The notes under the pieces were generated by a model. That model did no database searches. It worked only from the letters and a program-made list of their open reading frames with translations, and had not been told where the DNA came from. A DNA stretch of 64,000 bases from Sphaerolaimus hirsutus (Eukaryota > Nematoda > Chromadorea > Monhysterida > Sphaerolaimidae). Positions 1 through 9,566 of the stretch are shown here, one piece after another. Both the position numbers and the translations under genes were made by a program. How positions within the stretch are numbered: position 1 is the first letter of the stretch; each line of letters begins with the position of its first letter. The DNA lies in the NCBI GenBank assembly GCA_964036195.1, contig OZ038452.1:15494704-15558703 (forward strand), read 5' to 3'.

Positions 1-359
1 CATATTATCGATATATCGAACCTGTATAATGTCCTTAATTAAGTTATTATTTTTGTTTTGAGATATTTGTGATTAATTTGATTTGCTTATAGTATCTAAG
101 TTGATGAGTAAAAGTAAAGTATTTAATGTTATCTTTGTTGGAGTGCTTACTCCACATTTCTTGTATTTGGTTTGGCCACATACCTACTGAACTACCTACC
201 TCATATTTGAAGCCAGAAAATGCTGATATGCTGCTTTTTTGCAACATGCCCTTAAACAATTGGGTTATAAGTATGAATTGTAATATCTACCAATTTTTGT
301 TTGTCTGATACAATTTGATTCGTCATGTTTTTTCTTCGATTTTTTCATTCTGACCATTG

Positions 360-721
360 TAAACCTTGTTAAAATCAATTGTACTTTTCAGTAAAGAGAT
401 AATCAACCATGTTTGCAACCATATGAAAATACAACATGCTGCTTGAAATATGCCTTGCTATACCAAAAGCTAAATATCAAATATCGAAAATATCGAAATA
501 TCGATATCGAATATCGGCCATTTTTTAGTATCGAATATCGAATATCGATATCGAGGGTCCATATCGTATCGAATATCGATATCGAAAATTTTGAAAAACT
601 ATCGAATATCGAATATCGATATCGAAAATTTTGAAAAAATATCGAATATCGATATCGAAAATTTTGAAAAAATATCGAATATCGAATATCGATATCGAAA
701 AGTGATATCGTTTGAACCCTA
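360..721. mobile_element. hAT-type MITE remnant with ATATCG array
   Basis: Only the right end is clear: it finishes with ATATCGTTTGAACCCTA. The body is an array of ATATCG/AATATCGAT units broken by GAAAATTTTGAAAAA spacers. The left portion (about 360-480) has a second copy at about 52920-53040. No target duplication could be assigned. Confidence 0.6.
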
Positions 722-1041
722 GATAAGGGAAATTATGGAATTTGATGTTTGCCCCAGACAGTGAAGCTGGCACAATCACGATCAATTGAGATATCACACA
801 TGTAATATATTTTCCGTTGATTCCACAAGAACAGTTGAAAAACTGCATTTTTTTGTCGTCACAGAAAATGCGTGTAACCGCCGCCTAATATATTCAATTT
901 TCCATTTTTTCCCAGAGATTTTGCCAACCCTAGTTCAGACTATGTTGATTTTGCAAATAACCTATCCAACGCTCCGACGAAACAGAAGTTGACCGAAGTT
1001 GAATGTAGTATTATGCAACATAAGTTTATAAATGTAAATAC

Positions 1042-1243
1042 CTGTAATACACGTCTTCAGCTTTGATGAGTCTTCTCCATTTGGGTGTGGCAATGTACTG
1101 CCACAATGGCAAGGCAAATCTGAGTTCACTCGAAATGTCAAACATGGTTCTGTTGGCGTTGATCATGGTGCCAGCGAGCTCCCATCCGGGACGATGCGAA
1201 TGAAGTGCGCCAAGTCGTTTTTCAAAAACGAGTTGACCAGAAG
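1042..1243 (-). CDS. Cytochrome P450 (mitochondrial clan), exon 4 of the visible part
   Basis: This is an internal exon of a P450 mono-oxygenase read on the minus strand. The acceptor AG lies just above 1243 and the donor GT is at 1041-1040. The frame contains LVFEKRLGALH, then NANRTMFDISSEL and ALPLWQYIATPKWRRL. These match the region of mitochondrial-clan P450s (CYP12/24/27 type) before the I-helix, where a [VF]-[FE]-[DE]-K-R-L-G block is followed by a W-Y-x-x-TP-x-W-x-x-L block. It joins the 1322-1418 exon in phase 1. Exons with the I-helix, ExxR and heme-binding cysteine are not present and should lie left of coordinate 1. Family assignment is confident; the specific CYP family is not. 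Confidence 0.85.
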
Positions 1244-1321
1244 CTGCGTGGTCGTTTTTGCAATAGTATCTTCTCGGAAGATGCTATTAGAAAGAAACTG
1301 ATATGGGTAAATGAAAGTCAC

Positions 1322-1418
1322 TTTCAAAGCTCCATCTTGAGACCAAATCCTTGAAGTTGTCAACGCGGTGTTCGCGGTTGGCACTACCCAATACACATTG
1401 TACGAAGTCGATGGCCAC
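1322..1418 (-). CDS. Cytochrome P450, exon 3
   Basis: This 97-bp minus-strand exon starts after an AG acceptor (ATGCAG before 1418) and ends at a GT donor (1321-1320), leaving phase 1. It encodes VAIDFVQCVLGSANREH followed by FKDLVSRWSFE. That is the stretch which in P450s follows the C-helix and ends in the [RK]-W-[AS]-x-E motif. Both junctions keep the reading frame with the neighbouring exons and the conserved P450 spacing, which supports the splice model. Confidence 0.85.
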
Positions 1419-2240
1419 CTGCATATTTACCACGTTTCAGGGCCGTATCCAGGGGGGGCGGGGGGGAGGCTGCAGCCCCCCTCCCCTTCCCGGGGTGAGA
1501 CCTGAAAAATACCGGAAAATGCAAGTTTCGGTACGATTTTGAAAGGTGTCATGCAAAAATTTTTGCGCGCACGCGCGCATTTGCTCCCAGGCATTAGGAA
1601 TATCACTATATTACTCCCTGTAGCCGAAATACCCATCAAAATTTACTAACTGTGCGTTTTTGCTGTAATTGTATCTATATATTTACATACGTAAAATATA
1701 CAGCATTTCATGGCGCTGGCGCCAACGACAATGGCGCCATGGCGTAGCGCCTACAAATGGCGCCAGCGCCGTGGCGCCATTCCGTCACTCTATAGGTAAA
1801 AATTTCGGGTGGGGGCTGAGCCCCCCCTCCGTTTGTCGGGTTCCGTTGAAGTTGAAAATATTTTTATAGCAAGTTCCATCCCCAATCGGTATCGGTATCT
1901 AAAACCCAAGGGGCTTTCAAATAAAAAACGATCAAAACACCCGCTTAGAACAGCTAAATCTCCATCTTTTTTGCAGAGTTGTTAAAAGTACCAAACTTTT
2001 TTCAAAGCATGCATATGCGTAAAGCATTTTGTTTTTACTCACCCATCGAGTACAGAAAGCGTAGAGTAGAAATTTTTTACTTTTACTCACGAGTAAATAT
2101 GAGTAAAATATTTTTTTTACCAGAAAGCGTAAATTCGAGTATTTTCGCTATCAGGAAAGCGTAAAAGCGAGTAAAATCACCTTTTCTTTCTGGAAAAAGT
2201 AGAAGGGAGCCTTTTGTTGTTTACGCTGTTTACGGAGAAT
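1419..2240. other. P450 intron sequence with degenerate MITE remnants
   Basis: No coding sequence was recognised. About 1434-1870 is a degraded relative of the CAAGGACGTAGCCAGG-type element. It has G-rich and C-rich runs, the GCGCGC palindrome module near 1563-1580, and a GGCGCCATGGCG-type palindromic stretch near 1710-1785. From 1974 a CAGAGTTGTTAAAA-type end begins a remnant related to the element at 4609-5421. Confidence 0.5.
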
Positions 2241-3257
2241 CAAGGACGTAGCCAGGGGGGGGGGCGGGGGGGGCGGCCCCCCCCCTTCCCGGGCCGGACC
2301 AAAAAAATGTGCCAGAAATGGCACTTTCAGAACACCATTTTGTCGACAGTTTGAACAAATTTTGCGCGCAAGCGCGCATTTGCCCTTCGCAGCAAATATT
2401 TTCGGCTGGCCCGTTTCCGCGGCCTCAACGCCAGTGAAAATGGACTCAATTCCTGTCCATGTCGCTGTATACGCTGTAAAATACAGACGTATACTGCTTT
2501 TTGGTGCCAATGCCAACGCCATTTGCGCCATGGCGTGGCGCCTACGAATGGCGCCAGCGCCATAGCGCCATTCTCCTACTACAGGGTAGGGTTCAAACGG
2601 GATTGACTTTTCGGGATCGGGATCGGGATTCACTTTTTGAGATTTCGGGATCGGGATCGGGATCGGGATTGGGGTTTCGGGATCGGGATCGGGATCGGGA
2701 TTGGTTTTTTGAGATTTCGGGATCGGGATTGGCCGGGATTGGGGTCACGGGATCGGGATTGGGATACGCATTTTTCCGGGATCGGGATTGGGTTCTAGGG
2801 ATAGAGATTTTGGCCATTTTTCTGGCATTCACAGTTGTTCATAAAGGTCTCAAAACACTGTTGGATGCCAGAAAAGTGGCATAAAATTGACGCTGGGGGT
2901 TTGCATCAACTTTTTTGCATGCAAAAACGTCATTATTTCACTTTTTATAATTTCCACTAATTTTTCCAGGATCGGGATCCCAAACTTGGGAGTTTCTCGG
3001 GATCGGGATCGGGATTTGAAAACTTTCGGGATCGGGATTGGTATTTTTGAGATTTCGGGATCGGGATCGGGATTGGGGTTTCGGGATCGGGATCGGGACT
3101 GGTAAATCCCGGAATTTCACGGGATCCGGGATCGGGATCCCGTTTGAACCCTACTACAGGGGTTAAATTTTAGGGGGGGGGGCGCCGCCCCCCCCGTTCG
3201 CCGGGCTCCGTATACAATCCGCCCCCCCCCCGCTCAAAAATCCTGGCTACGTCCCTG
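2241..3257. mobile_element. hAT-type MITE, CAAGGACGTAGCCAGG family (nested insertion inside)
   Basis: The ends are CAAGGACGTAGCCAGG and CCTGGCTACGTCCCTG, near-perfect terminal inverted repeats. The flanking 8-bp CGGAGAAT is duplicated at 2233-2240 and 3258-3265, diagnostic of hAT-type insertion. The interior has G/C homopolymer runs, the GCGCGCAAGCGCGC palindrome and a GGCGCC-rich palindrome. A second MITE occupies 2587-3153. There is no transposase, so it is non-autonomous. It lies in a P450 intron. Confidence 0.85.
2587..3153. mobile_element. hAT-type MITE, TAGGGTTCAAACG family with GGGATC arrays
   Basis: Terminal inverted repeats are TAGGGTTCAAACGGG and CCCGTTTGAACCCTA. The 8-bp duplication CTACAGGG lies at 2579-2586 and 3154-3161. 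The body is mostly iterations of the hexamer GGGATC separated by short spacers such as TTTTTGAGATTTC. It is nested inside the 2241-3257 MITE. Confidence 0.9.
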
Positions 3258-3539
3258 CGGAGAATGTTTAAGCTAGACAACAAAAAGGTGTTTTTTTCCT
3301 ATTAATAACTATTCTTTATGAAAAGCAGGGGTCTGGAATACAAAAAATACTATTTCTGTACTGCAAAAATTACTCTACTGTACTTGAGTACTCTCAAAAA
3401 GTAAGCGTACAGGCGAGTACAGATACTTTTTTTAAAGTATGAGTATGCGTATTTACTCGGTACTTGAGTATGCGTACTTTTTGAGTAAAAGTAAATACTC
3501 ATTAACAACTGTGCTTTTTTGCTGTAAAATCAAGCTGAC

Positions 3540-3633
3540 CTCATCAACTAATTCAAAATATTGCTCCACAGCCTTCGGTCGCAACATCGCCTGCTGCACT
3601 GCCGAACGAAGTCTGTACCATTCGTCGCCGTTC
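3540..3633 (-). CDS. Cytochrome P450, exon 2 (C-helix W-x-x-x-R)
   Basis: A 94-bp minus-strand exon. It opens with [17 protein letters not shown] and continues [14 protein letters not shown]. The W-Y-R-L-R sequence is the classical C-helix WxxxR motif, whose Trp and Arg contact a heme propionate. The acceptor (ATGTAG before 3633) leaves phase 2 relative to exon 1 and the donor (3539-3538) is phase 0, so it joins exon 1 as GLGNM-NGDEW and exon 3 as VDE-VAID. Both junctions read as expected for mitochondrial-clan P450s. Confidence 0.88.
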
Positions 3634-3940
3634 CTACATCATTGAGAAATAAAGTTGGTTAAATATTCAATTAAATAAATATTTTACACATTACAAATGG
3701 TAAATTCATGTAATAATCGAGGTTATCAGCACTTATAGCACACGCCGTATATGCTTGAAAAAGCCCCCCCCCCAGATCCATCATATAAACGAATTGGGGA
3801 AATTCCCATCACATATATCCCCCATTGAAACGACATGGACAAAACCACATCCCCTCGAATATACGTATGAAAGAAAAAAGTTATCAGCAGATATATTCAA
3901 TAATTGTCAAGAGATAAATAAAATAATACTCGTTACACAC

Positions 3941-4405
3941 ATGTTGCCCAATCCCAAGCTCATTTCCTTCATTTTTCTGTAGTACTGGACAGTTTCCTGC
4001 AGAGGCACAATGTGCGGCGTCCTTCCGTCGGCCGTGAATACACTTTTCGCATCTTCAGGTTCGAACACATGCAGAACTTCCCTGCCAAACCCTCTACATT
4101 CAACAACCAAGGGCCCATATTGTGCGTGAAGTGTATCCAGAGTTTTGTGGTACTCGCTGATAGGAGACAGGCGACCTTTGTACAGATTTCGGAGGTCATT
4201 TTCCAAGGAACAAAAAAGCCTGCACGGCTCTCAATGTTGTCTCCCAACCAAATCGCAGTGCTGGCAAGCTGCCAAGAATTGGCCATGATGGAACTTTTGG
4301 AATTTCTCTGTATGGACGGCAGGTGGTGGCAGCAATAGAGCTGTGGTCATGACGTACACTTAGAGGCCTCCACAGATACCTGACGCTTCCGAATTTCAAG
4401 CTCAT
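3941..4405 (-). CDS. Cytochrome P450, first coding exon with mitochondrial presequence (frameshifted)
   Basis: The likely start ATG is at 4405. The first roughly 35 residues are rich in Arg, Ser and hydroxylated residues (MSLKFGSVRYLWRPLSVRHD), as in a mitochondrial targeting peptide. They are followed by the proline-rich hinge IPKVPSWPILGSLPAL. Further on come LDTLHAQYGPLVV, HVFEPEDAKSVF and VPLQETVQYYRKMKEMSLGLGN, the conserved A-helix, beta1 and B-helix region of mitochondrial-clan P450s. The hinge and the HAQYG part are in different frames. The switch falls near 4200-4215, close to a run of six T (minus strand), and no sensible intron explains it. It may be an assembly error or a real lesion. 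The donor is at 3940-3939 (GTGTGT). Confidence 0.8.
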
Positions 4406-4608
4406 TGCGCAATACTTAGGTTTTGATCTGCCAATCAGGCAAGAGCGTATTCTGGCAGCGTGCCAGGTTCAACAGAAGTGGATACAATAAAAATAATAAC
4501 GCGAACAAGACCACATGACATTATTCACCAAACCCCGACAGCAGTTACCGAAATTATAAAAATGTTAAGCCCACGCCAAATATTAAAAATGCCATCACTG
4601 GCGCATGG

Positions 4609-5421
4609 CAGAGTTGTTAAAATACCGGTATTTTTGGAAAGCGTAAGCGTAAGCGTAAATACACTTTCCAAATTTTCAGTATGGATACTTAAAGCGTACC
4701 GTAAGGTATTTTTAAAATACCTGGGAAAGCGTAAATAAAAGCGTAAGCGTAAAAATTTTTAAGAGACGTTTTCTCGGTGAATTCTTTCCAAATCAAGCTC
4801 TCAGCGACATTTTTCGGATGTCCACTTAGTAGTCTGCCGTCATATGTTGTTTGGCAATTCATCGGCAGCGACACTTACCGTATTTCTTATAATAGGAGAG
4901 CACCGTTCAATTTTTTTCGTCAACTTTTTTTGCCTGCCGTTATATGGGAGGTGCCGTTCTATTGGAGGCTGCCGTTATATTAGAAGAAACACGGTAAGTC
5001 ATCTTGTTATCTTCCAACTTGGAGTTCGTGCTGTCGACGGCGACAACATCGTCGTTATAATCCATTTTCAGCCCAAAATTTCTGATCTGAAGCCACGATT
5101 TTGCTCGACGACACAGTATTAGCAAGACATTCAGGCTGCGACACAATTTGTTCCACTATTTCCAGCACATTACTGCACGCACGCAGTAATTTTTTTGGTA
5201 CGAAGTTTCGTTCACTTTTTTTTTGTGGTTTTATGCTTTTTCAAAAGTGTAAAACTGAACCGTGTGAAAAGCTTTTTTACGCTTTTAGTACCCGGGTATT
5301 TTGGCCGGGAAAGCGTAAAAAAGCGTACGGGTATTTTATGAAAGCGTAAGCGTAAGCGTAAGTATAAATACCCATTTACCCGGGTATTTCGGGTAAGCGT
5401 AAATACGCTTTCGCAACTCTG
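4609..5421. mobile_element. hAT-type MITE, CAGAGTTG family with AAGCGT arrays
   Basis: The ends CAGAGTTGTTAAAATACC and TACGCTTTCGCAACTCTG are inverted repeats, with the 8-bp duplication GCGCATGG at 4601-4608 and 5422-5429. Next to both ends are iterations of GGAAAGCGTAAGCGTAA. A small inner inverted-repeat insertion, with ends like CTTACCGTATTTCTT, occupies about 4875-4998. Confidence 0.85.
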
Positions 5422-6046
5422 GCGCATGGTGTGCTTTCTCAATGGAAATTTGAAAACAATGAAAAATTCCGTTCCGCATTCGAACCTCTTTGAATTCGGG
5501 GATCGGGTCACGTATGATAAATTGGCCCATGGCCAAGTTATCAGTCGCGTATTGTACGAACGAGAGTGAAAGCTAGGGCTCGAAACACGATTTTTTTCAA
5601 ATTCGAGTTCAAGTCGCAACCCCAAATTTTTTACGGTCGAGTCGGCGAGTCGAGTCAGGCAAGCCAGTGAAAAGTCGGTCAGGCAAAAATCTCGAGTCTC
5701 GAGTCGAGTCGGATGCATTACTTTTTGGTATGACCCTTGCAGAAGTTTTTGATACTGGTTTCCCTTTCAATGTTTTCACACACACTTAATGAAGTCTAAA
5801 TGCCAACAGTTCATTTGAATATCAAGATAAAGCAAAAATAGAACTTTTTATCACTCATGCTGCTACAAATAAGGTTGCAAAAAGAAAATCAGCCTACAGA
5901 TGGATAATTAACGCTTTTTACAGCATTTTTTTGGTTCAGTGCCAACATTGTGCAATGCATTTGAGGTGGTGTGTATATCATGGATGGTGTGTGTATTTCA
6001 TTATGTAGAATTGTATGGTAACAAGAAATTTGAGTTTTAACACCAT

Positions 6047-6982
6047 TCAATACATATAATAGAATAACCCCCCCGGTCTTGCAACCTTGTCATTAATACA
6101 ATACGATAACCCCTCGGGTCTTACAACATCACCATTATGGGCCAGATAGCAACACCTTGGACAATGCCCATTTCCGTCAGAACTCTCAACGATGCGCTCA
6201 TGCAGCCCATCCTGCCTAATGACGCCAAATCTACAGCACCTAACAGGGGACTTGGTTACCTTCTGCACGCGTGGAACGACAAACGATGGCAACACGCCAA
6301 CAAGATAATCGCACAATTCCGACAATTCAACGAGCGACATGTTGTCCACTGAACGCTTAACAATTGCCCTACAAGCCTTACGCTTGCCGCGTGCGCGGGA
6401 AACCTGTCTGCCAAACTTCACCAGCTTGGTGCCTTTCGACCTAGCTATTCCGAGGGACGTAGGCTTCGGAACTTTTCGGTCTACTTGGTTGCCACAGCTA
6501 ACAAAGTCCGGTCGCGCAAATTGCAAAAGCCTGCGGCTAATCACGTGCAGCTGTAATTTCCCCTTCTTACCCACCAAATACCAAAGGTTTCTAGGCTGCA
6601 CAACTTTCTTCAGCCTTTCAGCGGTTCTCTCCAAAACACCACAAATTCCGGGCTCAATAAAAGCTGGCTCCATGATCAAGTGATCGAGCAACCACTGCTG
6701 AGAAGCATCACTAATCACCTCGCCATTGGGCAAAACAGAGTCAATAACAAAATCACCAGCGCCCTGAACCTTTTCCGCATACGTGGCCTTTCGCTGAATT
6801 TGAAACAATTCCGACATGGGTTCAAAACTATCAAAAACTGGGCCCATTTCCAAATCATCAACCTCCCAGAAACCTTCAGAACTTGGCGCGCTTTCAGAAA
6901 CAGAAACAAGACTAGCCCACGCTTCGAAAACCGACAACTGAACATCATTCGAATGCAAGCAAACAGAAGCGACTTCCATCAT
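6047..6982 (-). CDS. LTR-encoded 311-aa ORF (3' LTR copy), probable N-terminal part of the gag-pol frame
   Basis: I do not recognise a domain. The ORF starts MMEVASVCLHSNDVQ, is acidic in its N-terminal half and becomes basic in the middle (GKRKACRAIVKRS). It contains one hairpin core, read as KVPKPTSLGIARSKG. It reaches the LTR edge and then runs two codons into flanking host DNA. The same last 36 or so codons (from CCYLAHNGDVVRPEG on) lie at the start of the open frame that continues through the primer site into gag-pol. Thus in an undamaged 5' LTR this ORF would be continuous with gag-pol. In the 3' LTR it has no downstream partner. Real expression is unproven. Confidence 0.55.
   Translation of the reverse strand: MMEVASVCLHSNDVQLSVFEAWASLVSVSESAPSSEGFWEVDDLEMGPVFDSFEPMSELFQIQRKATYAEKVQGAGDFVIDSVLPNGEVISDASQQWLLDHLIMEPAFIEPGICGVLERTAERLKKVVQPRNLWYLVGKKGKLQLHVISRRLLQFARPDFVSCGNQVDRKVPKPTSLGIARSKGTKLVKFGRQVSRARGKRKACRAIVKRSVDNMSLVELSELCDYLVGVLPSFVVPRVQKVTKSPVRCCRFGVIRQDGLHERIVESSDGNGHCPRCCYLAHNGDVVRPEGLSYCINDKVARPGGLFYYMY
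6051..6055. repeat. Target-site duplication TACAT, left
   Basis: TACAT precedes the LTR end here and recurs at 36807-36811. With this choice the far U3 end begins TG, as most LTRs do. A 4-bp ATAC pair (6050-6053 and 36810-36813) is the alternative reading. Confidence 0.65.
6438..6482. repeat. Hairpin-core copy, LTR ORF (5' LTR partner about 32985-33025)
   Basis: Variant core ATTCCGAGGGACGTAGGCTT with inner pairing TTCCGAG against CTTCGGAA. The outer stem is short (GACC with GGTC). It lies inside the 311-aa ORF. Confidence 0.6.
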
Positions 6983-8506
6983 GATTCACAAATTAGAATT
7001 AGACGTAATTAGGATCCACTAGCTGGAATGAGCCAATAGACTGAGTAGAGAATTAGTTGCACCGGAGTAAGCTTGAATTACACTAATTGGGTTTCTCGAA
7101 TAACGTTGCAAATAAGGTTTCCAAAGTATTTGAATATTTCCAATTTACCTTTCCACCTTCCAAATCAAAACATTAATACAAAAATGACTAAATAACACTC
7201 AGGGTCATATAAGCTTAACCAGACAGGTGAGGATAGCAGTACGGTACACTGGTAAGAGACCACACAAGTCCAGGTACTTAAGTTCTAGCTTGGCACAGCA
7301 CCACTATCAAAAGTAATTCTACGACGACGTAGCACAACTGTTTGGGCCCTTACGAAAGCCTAGAGCGAGTCAATAGGTGTACAGCCTACTTCAGCTTATA
7401 CTACGCCTAAAACAAGTCCACAGAGGTCCAGACGTACAGTAAGCATCACAGATGGTGGGTTCTCCCCATACAACACCCTATCTTAGCTATACCGGCAGCT
7501 CCGTGTGGCCACTCCTGCCCCTGTGAACCTAAATGTCACCGTGCAGAGGGAAGAGAAGGCCTATGCCAGAGTTAGCAGAGAATGAATAACCAAGGGTAGG
7601 CTCATTTCAGCTGGTAAATCACTGACTTAGTAATTAGAATTGGATTGAATAGACTGATGATAATCACAAGATTGGGGCTCTCTTTTATGGGTCTGAAATG
7701 CCCAAAACTGGTTTGCAGCTGGGCGGAGCCAACCAATCACCAGAGTACATTCAAAAGTGTAACCAAAATAAGTGACCTCAGCTGAACAGAGCCATGTACC
7801 ACAAGGGTTACTTTTTAATGGAACAAAAGGGAATGGTGACTTGACATTCAGGAACACCTTTCTTCTGGCACTCAGCCAGCTAGCAAAACCAAACCTGGAA
7901 CTGTGCCAAACTAGAAGGTAAAATACCTACAGTAACCTACCAAATGTAAACGCACAAACTAGCAGCTTAAAAGTACCTAAACTGAGTGAGACTCTCAAAA
8001 CTAAACATGATATAATTAAAAACAAGCCGAGTGAATCCACAGCTACTCAAAACTGCAAACAAGTGCAGAAGGACCAAAAATACAAAGATAACCGTATTTG
8101 CTCAACCGTGAGCTCGTCCAACCAGCGTACCAATCGACCAACGCGAAACCAAACACAAAGTGCAGAAATGCAAAACACAGAATTAAGTGCGAAACACAGA
8201 AATAAGTGCAAAACACAGAAATAAGTGCAAAACACAGAAATAATGGCAAACGTAAAAGCACAATCACAAACACATGCAATTATCACAAACTAAGGGGGTT
8301 AGGTGGGTAAATAAGTGCACATAAACACAAATACCTGCGCAATAAATCACCAATCGCGGCACCTACCGCGAACCTATTTCCTAACCCTACACCTACAACC
8401 TACAAAATCACAAAACTCCTCCCTGTGGCAGCAGTGGCTACGGGATATGTGCCAAATTACACACAAAAACGGCCTTTTTGGCACTCTTCCAATTTCCTTT
8501 GGGATT

Positions 8507-8553
8507 GGCCCGTCTCTACTCCGAAGGACGTAGACTTCAGGAGCTATCGGGCC
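8507..8553. repeat. Hairpin-core copy, LTR (5' LTR partner about 35051-35097)
   Basis: Variant with inner stem CTCCGAAG paired to CTTCAGGAG and loop GACGTAG. The outer stem is GGCCCG against CGGGCC, and pairing can extend to flanking GGGA and TCCC. Confidence 0.65.
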
Positions 8554-8596
8554 GCTCCCTATTTTACTATTTTACTTAAGGCACATATCCCTCCAG

Positions 8597-8660
8597 AAGG
8601 GGTGACCCGTCTCTACTCCGAAGGACGTAGGCTTCAGGAGCTATCGGGGCCATCCCTTCC
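8597..8660. repeat. Hairpin-core copy, LTR (5' LTR partner about 35141-35204)
   Basis: Same variant core as the preceding copy, but with a different outer stem, AAGGGGTGACCCG against CGGGGCCATCCCTT. Reuse of the core with a new stem is typical of the family. Confidence 0.65.
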
Positions 8661-8766
8661 GGTGGCCACTCCCACCAAGAGCTCTCTGAACGGCCGAAAC
8701 TCTGTCGCTCCGCGGACGTTTCCGGCGGCCATCGCTGTCGACGCTCGCGGGGACTGGGTAGGGGTT

Positions 8767-8773
8767 TTTTATA
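8767..8773 (-). promoter_or_regulatory. TATA-like box in 3' LTR (equivalent at 35311-35317 in 5' LTR)
   Basis: The minus strand reads CTTATAAAAAACC here. It lies downstream of the two CRE palindromes and about 1.8 kb upstream of the LTR ORF start, as expected for a core promoter at the U3/R boundary. The start site cannot be fixed from sequence alone. Confidence 0.35.
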
Positions 8774-9118
8774 AGTTTCTGAACAATAAACTGTCGCCAA
8801 AACACGGCGGCAGCACTTAACCCCCCTCGAAAATACGCTTGGTGCCATTTTTCAGAAGTTGGCACTCGGCCAAGAGTGGCCGATTTGACACTCTGCAAAA
8901 ATCCCCAAAACGCCCAAAATCCCCCTCTCCCGGGTTCCGGCGGTCGGCGGTCGTCCAATGGCGGCGGCGCGGCGCTGTCGCGGCCGTCGGAGTCATTCGC
9001 CGGCGCCCATTCGGTCGCCATACCCAGGGGAATCGATTTTCGCTCGGCGCTGCTTTTCTTTTTAATGAAAGCGCCATAAGTTTCGCAAAAGTTAGGTTTC
9101 ATTCCCGGAGGTGTCGAA

Positions 9119-9126
9119 TGACGTCA
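9119..9126. promoter_or_regulatory. CRE palindrome TGACGTCA, U3 module 1
   Basis: A perfect ATF/CREB consensus palindrome. The 5' LTR has it at 35663-35670. It belongs to a roughly 225-bp U3 module that also carries one hairpin core (9236-9262). Confidence 0.55.
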
Positions 9127-9221
9127 CCCGGGCCTTTTCATGAGTGAATACGGCTAATCAGGCCGTTTCGCTAATTAGGGCCGGCGACATAGCGCCATCG
9201 ATATACAATTCTATCGTAATT

Positions 9222-9275
9222 CGCGCTTAATCACCGTCCCAGAGGCGTAGGTCTGGCACTTTGGTGATCTGGCGC
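9222..9275. repeat. Hairpin-core copy, U3 module 1 (5' LTR partner about 35766-35820)
   Basis: Core 9236-9262 (TCCCAGAGGCGTAGGTCTGG). The outer stem GCGC..ATCACC pairs with GGTGAT..GCGC. Confidence 0.7.
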
Positions 9276-9348
9276 CAATTACCATAGTTGGCGTTCGTTG
9301 CGCCATAAGTTTCCTATAAGTTAGGTAATGTATGGGGCGGCGTCGTGA

Positions 9349-9356
9349 TGACGTCA
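9349..9356. promoter_or_regulatory. CRE palindrome TGACGTCA, U3 module 2
   Basis: The second perfect CRE. It is in the duplicated U3 module, whose start GCGCCATAAGTTTC repeats that of module 1, and is again followed by a hairpin core (9446-9471). The 5' LTR copy is at 35893-35900. Confidence 0.55.
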
Positions 9357-9430
9357 CTTGGCCCAAAAAGGGGTCAATATGGCGTCCCCGGCGACTAAAG
9401 CGCCATAATTAGGATTTAGTAGCGTTAATT

Positions 9431-9485
9431 GACGCTGGGTCACCGTCCCAGAGACATAGGTCTGGCACTTTGGTGGCCCGCCGTC
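9431..9485. repeat. Hairpin-core copy, U3 module 2 (5' LTR partner about 36731-36795)
   Basis: Core 9446-9471 (TCCCAGAGACATAGGTCTGG). The outer stem GACGCTGGGTCACC pairs with GGTGGCCCGCCGTC with few mismatches. Confidence 0.7.
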
Positions 9486-9548
9486 GATTATCGCATTACA
9501 TACTATACCGACCTTTTGAGCGCTGGCCCAGCGCGAACTGGCATTACA

Positions 9549-9566
9549 CTTCCTCCCCCCTTTTCT
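9549..9566 (-). promoter_or_regulatory. Polypurine tract of the retrotransposon
   Basis: The minus strand reads AGAAAAGGGGGGAGGAAG, directly followed by TGTAATGCC, the U3 start. It is the expected primer for plus-strand DNA synthesis. Confidence 0.8.

Larger units (their letters stand above)
9071..9486. repeat. Tandem U3 modules, each CRE plus hairpin
   Basis: Two diverged modules (about 9071-9298 and 9300-9486) share the order GCGCCATAAGTTTC, short spacer, TGACGTCA, then the hairpin core with ACCGTCCCAGAG. The same arrangement occurs in the 5' LTR, where a MITE splits module 2. Confidence 0.6.
6056..9548 (-). repeat. 3' LTR (about 3.49 kb)
   Basis: In the element's orientation this LTR starts with TGTAATGCC directly after the polypurine tract and ends at CTATTAT. 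It matches 32403-36806 almost base for base once two nested MITEs are removed there. It holds a 311-aa ORF near its 3' end, two CRE palindromes, a TATA-like site and five hairpin-core copies. Compared with the 5' LTR it keeps an extra 47-48 bp at the U3 start, lying between two copies of TGTAATGC. Confidence 0.9.

Noticed and set aside
2240-3260. Shared GGACGTAG between the hAT end GGACGTAGCCAGG and the hairpin loop GACGTAGG as evidence of common origin
   Set aside because: Only 8 bases are shared, the surrounding sequence and structure differ, and the MITE motif is terminal while the hairpin motif is apical; probably coincidence.
8576-9147. Several overlapping open frames of 80-150 codons in the LTR
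   Set aside because: They occur on both strands over GC-rich U3 sequence, have repetitive composition and lack any family resemblance; treated as chance.
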